Below are positions 61,504-64,000 of a stretch of DNA of 64,000 nucleotides, in pieces. The position numbers and the translations under genes were made by a program. The stretch comes from Salinibacter sp. 10B. Lineage in GTDB: Bacteria > Bacteroidota > Rhodothermia > Rhodothermales > Salinibacteraceae. Below the pieces are notes generated by a model. That model ran no database searches, was not told where the DNA came from, and saw only the letters and a program-made list of their open reading frames with translations. The DNA lies in the NCBI RefSeq assembly GCF_002954405.1, contig NZ_MQWC01000004.1, forward strand, positions 1,386,301 through 1,450,300, given 5' to 3'. Every line of letters starts with the position of its first letter. Position 1 is the stretch's first letter.

Positions 61504-63093
61504 CTAAGCGCTGATGCCGTCCTCCTTCCAGCGTCGGCGTCGGGCTTGATTGCGCCGATACCGTATCCCCCCATACCCAATCACCAGAAGGATGGGAAGC
61601 AATACATTCAGGTACTTCAGAACAGTCTGCGTCGTGGGGGCAAGTTGCATCAAGGGTCGGCTCGTTACCCGCTGCGTCCGGAGGGCAATCAGTCCCGTAT
61701 CATCCGCAAGGTAGTCGATGCTATTGGCCATGAGGTTGATGTTGCCCTCGGGGAGGCGCCGTTTTCGTTGACCGGACCCATTAACAATGAAGTCTCCGTC
61801 CCCAAACACGGCAAGCTTCGTGTCGGGGCTTTGCGTTCGCTCCACTGACAGGGTGTCCGCATCTGCAAAGCCCGACGTAAAGGTCCCCTCCAACACCCCT
61901 GCGATCGGAATGTTGGCCCCTGAAAAGTCCGACACCGTCCATTCCTGTTGCGGTCGTATGCTTGTCGGCAGGCCAACCGTCGCGGACTGTTCAGACGAGC
62001 GTGCCAATACGGTCAGTTCGGCGGTCGTGTCGGTTCGGGTCGTATCCAGTGAGGACGCAAAGCGGAAAACCACCTGGTCCAATCCGTCGCTGATGGGGTG
62101 CGACGAGAAGTTGGCGATTTGCGGAATGTACGGATATCGGATCTGATTTACGACGTTGAAGCCGCCACGCTGCTGTTGAACCCGCACTGCGGACGCGTTT
62201 CGGTCCCGTACGAGATCCGCTCGGATCGGAAGGCCGTAGTCGTACAGAAGAGAGTCCAACCCCGTAGATTGAGGCCGCGCCCGCCCCAATCGCATGTTCG
62301 GCCGTGCCCGGTTCAGCGCGACGATCATTCGTCCCCCTCGCATCACGTATTGGTCGAGGGCACGAACGGCCTGAGTAGAAAGCCGCTCCTGTGGTCGAGC
62401 CACCAGAAGCACATCGACATTGGCCGGTACACCGGTGGAGTCAACGCCCGAAATCGTCTGTAGATTGTACCGGCCTTTTAAAGCGTCGCGGAGTTGTGTC
62501 ATTTCACTGAGCGACGGCTCTCCATGTCCCTGGAGAATTCCGAGGACGTCGTTGTCCTTCGTTGTAAGCTTCCGTATCGTGCTCGCGATGGTATATTCCA
62601 GTGCCGACCCCGGTTCGATAAAAGACAGGACCTCGCGCCGCTCCTGATATTGAAAGACCGCTCCCAGATATGCCCGCTTCTGCGTCATCTTGTTTCGCTG
62701 GCGGACATCAATGGTGACCGGACGAATACCCGCCTGCCGGGCTGCACGTGCCTTTTCGTCGCTTTCGTTGGGGTTGACGAATCGAAACTCAACATTTCCG
62801 TCCGACGCCGCCCGAAACTCCTGTAGCAGTGCCCGAAATTCCTCTTTCGTGCGCCCAAATCGAGAGGGAAGGTTTGCCGTGAAATACGCTGTTACCGTCA
62901 CTGGATCAACCAACTCCCCCGCAATGTCGTGACTCGCACTTGCAAGCGTATAGCGGTTGTTCTCGGTAAGGTCAGCCCGCCAAACAAACTGATGGGCCGT
63001 ATAGGTGAGAGCAATGAGACTACCCGCAATGAGTAGTACCTGTAGCAGTGCTTCGCGCCGGTTCGCAAGAAAGCCTGCGAATGCGTTTGACAT
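61504..63093 (-). CDS. GldG-family ABC transporter auxiliary protein
   Basis: A 529-aa protein with an N-terminal membrane helix (ALLQVLLIAGSLIALTYTA), a large extracytoplasmic region with the Gldg motif VTAYFTANLPSRF and a thioredoxin-like/ABC_transp_aux domain (DVLGILQGHGEPSLSEM, QYVMRGGRMIVALNRARPN), then a C-terminal helix (YLNVLLPILLVIGYGGIRYR) and a basic tail. GldG is part of the GldA-GldF-GldG transporter tied to gliding in Flavobacteria; homologues also occur in non-gliders. The permease gene lies 60 bp upstream. Confidence 0.92.
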   Translation of the reverse strand: MSNAFAGFLANRREALLQVLLIAGSLIALTYTAHQFVWRADLTENNRYTLASASHDIAGELVDPVTVTAYFTANLPSRFGRTKEEFRALLQEFRAASDGNVEFRFVNPNESDEKARAARQAGIRPVTIDVRQRNKMTQKRAYLGAVFQYQERREVLSFIEPGSALEYTIASTIRKLTTKDNDVLGILQGHGEPSLSEMTQLRDALKGRYNLQTISGVDSTGVPANVDVLLVARPQERLSTQAVRALDQYVMRGGRMIVALNRARPNMRLGRARPQSTGLDSLLYDYGLPIRADLVRDRNASAVRVQQQRGGFNVVNQIRYPYIPQIANFSSHPISDGLDQVVFRFASSLDTTRTDTTAELTVLARSSEQSATVGLPTSIRPQQEWTVSDFSGANIPIAGVLEGTFTSGFADADTLSVERTQSPDTKLAVFGDGDFIVNGSGQRKRRLPEGNINLMANSIDYLADDTGLIALRTQRVTSRPLMQLAPTTQTVLKYLNVLLPILLVIGYGGIRYRRNQARRRRWKEDGISA

Positions 63094-63153
63094 GGAGCGA
63101 ACAGATCCGGTTTTCGTTTGGGTTTGAGCGTTGTGATCGTGAGAAGAGAATCG

Positions 63154-63879
63154 CTAGTGCCATCTCCGACTCTTGAGTGTGACGGTGGCCGCCAGCCCAG
63201 CACCGATGGTGATCGTTGCTATATAAAGCACGGAGGCCGCGTCAATCACACCTCGGGCCATCGTCTGAAAATGATGTTGCAAATCCAGAAACTCCGCGAT
63301 GTTGGCGACCCTCCCCGGAAGAATGCTCGCCATCTGCCCAAAAAGGAGATGGAGAAAGACGGCAATGAAGAGACTGAGCAAAAACGCTACGATCTGATTG
63401 CTCGTGAGGCTCGACGCAAAAATGCCGATGCTCACATAGACGGCACTCACGAGCAGGAGGCCAATATATCCGCTGAGGGTGGCGCCATGATCAATGGGGC
63501 CGAGTTGCGCAACGGTCACGTAGTAGGGGAGCGTAAATGCCAGGGCAATGGCCACAAGCCCCCAGGCAGCCAACCATTTCCCTGCTACGATCTGGAGGTC
63601 GTCCAGCGGCTTCGTCGCCAAAAGCTCAAGGGTCCCGCTGCGTCGCTCCTCGGCCACCATCCCCATCGTAACGGCCGGGATGAAGAAAAAAAGAGTCCAG
63701 AACGACACCTGGAAGAATGTGCTGAGCGAAGCCTCCCCTACGAAGAAGATGTCTCCTTGCCCGAACAGCCACGTAAACGTGCCGCTAAGGCCAAGAAAAA
63801 TAACGAGCAGTACGTATGCCGTGAGCGAGTCGAAGAACGCGTTGATTTCACGCTTGCAGATGGTCCATACGGCGTGCAT
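63154..63879 (-). CDS. ABC-2 type permease (GldF-like)
   Basis: A 241-aa membrane protein with six hydrophobic segments. N-terminal ICKREINAFFDSLTAYVLLVIF and the coupling region MVAEERRSGTLELLATKPL are typical of the GldF/NosY-like ABC-2 permeases. The ATPase (GldA-like) would be expected upstream, beyond 64000. It is probably co-transcribed with the GldG-like and DUF4340 genes. Confidence 0.92.
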   Translation of the reverse strand: MHAVWTICKREINAFFDSLTAYVLLVIFLGLSGTFTWLFGQGDIFFVGEASLSTFFQVSFWTLFFFIPAVTMGMVAEERRSGTLELLATKPLDDLQIVAGKWLAAWGLVAIALAFTLPYYVTVAQLGPIDHGATLSGYIGLLLVSAVYVSIGIFASSLTSNQIVAFLLSLFIAVFLHLLFGQMASILPGRVANIAEFLDLQHHFQTMARGVIDAASVLYIATITIGAGLAATVTLKSRRWH

Positions 63880-64000
63880 AATCGAAGAGACAATCTCTGG
63901 TCAGACGAATCGTCATGAACAGGGCATTGGCCCTTCGTGAACACACACTCGAACAAGACTCAACCTGCCGGTGCTTTCTCCAATCCCCCAGGGGTCTCCG
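63880..64000. other. Window end, no supported gene
   Basis: A minus-strand frame is open from the window edge to a TGA at 63960-63962 and could be the last 13 codons of the expected ABC ATPase, but this is too short to confirm. Confidence 0.2.

Noticed and set aside
63118-63918. A 266-codon plus-strand frame at the window end
   Set aside because: Antisense to the ABC-2 permease gene, very rich in charged residues and without recognisable features.

Overview
The window looks like chromosomal DNA of a halophilic member of the Bacteroidota/Rhodothermota, close to Salinibacter and its relatives. The reasons are high GC content, many Asp/Glu-rich proteins, a SusC/SusD pair, a sigma/FecR/TonB-receptor signalling set, type IX secretion (T9SS) C-terminal sorting tails, a photoactive yellow protein of the kind known from Salinibacter ruber, and weak Shine-Dalgarno signals. 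No phage, IS element, CRISPR array or rRNA was seen.

Layout. (1) 1-2600: the end of a long repeated coiled-coil protein carrying a chromophore-less PYP-like domain, then a complete photoactive yellow protein gene. (2) 2641-5337: an orphan OmpR-type response regulator, a small phosphoesterase and an EcsC-family protein. (3) 5584-37185: a large amino-sugar locus. It holds two sodium:solute symporters, a 3-keto-glycoside hydrolase-like (DUF1080) protein, a BadF-type GlcNAc kinase, NagB, SusC/SusD, a GH20 hexosaminidase, two GHL10 (DigH-like) hydrolases, a LacI regulator, a Tat-exported glycosylasparaginase, a GMC dehydrogenase with its Tat small subunit, a NagB-LmbE fusion, two CBM9-like proteins and a NagZ-type GH3/beta-lactamase fusion. 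(4) 37357-45421: a QueC that has lost all four zinc cysteines, an ECF sigma/anti-sigma/TonB transducer set, an orphan T9SS tail, and a LytS/LytTR two-component pair. (5) 45967-56147: a tRNA-Ser gene and housekeeping or miscellaneous genes, including an exonuclease/UvrC-like nuclease, an active/inactive M16 peptidase pair and an HMG-CoA lyase-like enzyme. (6) 56197-63879, all on the minus strand: an ABC-2 permease, a GldG-like protein, a DUF4340 protein, then btaA-btaB and two PlcP-like phosphoesterases.

How the genes may work together. In region 3, surface enzymes would release GlcNAc from chitin, peptidoglycan or glycoproteins, and SusCD and the symporters would import products. BadF kinase would phosphorylate GlcNAc; the LmbE domain could deacetylate GlcNAc-6-P, since no nagA is present in the window; NagB would give fructose-6-P. 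Near-identical TGGAAnCGnTTCCA operators lie in three promoter regions of this locus (badF/nagB, susCD, GMC/nagB-lmbE) and are plausible sites for the LacI regulator encoded in its middle. A second motif, GGGACCGG, recurs in the same three regions. In region 6, btaAB plus PlcP-like enzymes form a plausible phospholipid-to-betaine-lipid remodelling unit.

Most interesting: the PYP plus degenerate-PYP pair, the zinc-less QueC, the btaAB-plcP-plcP run, and the three-promoter operator set.
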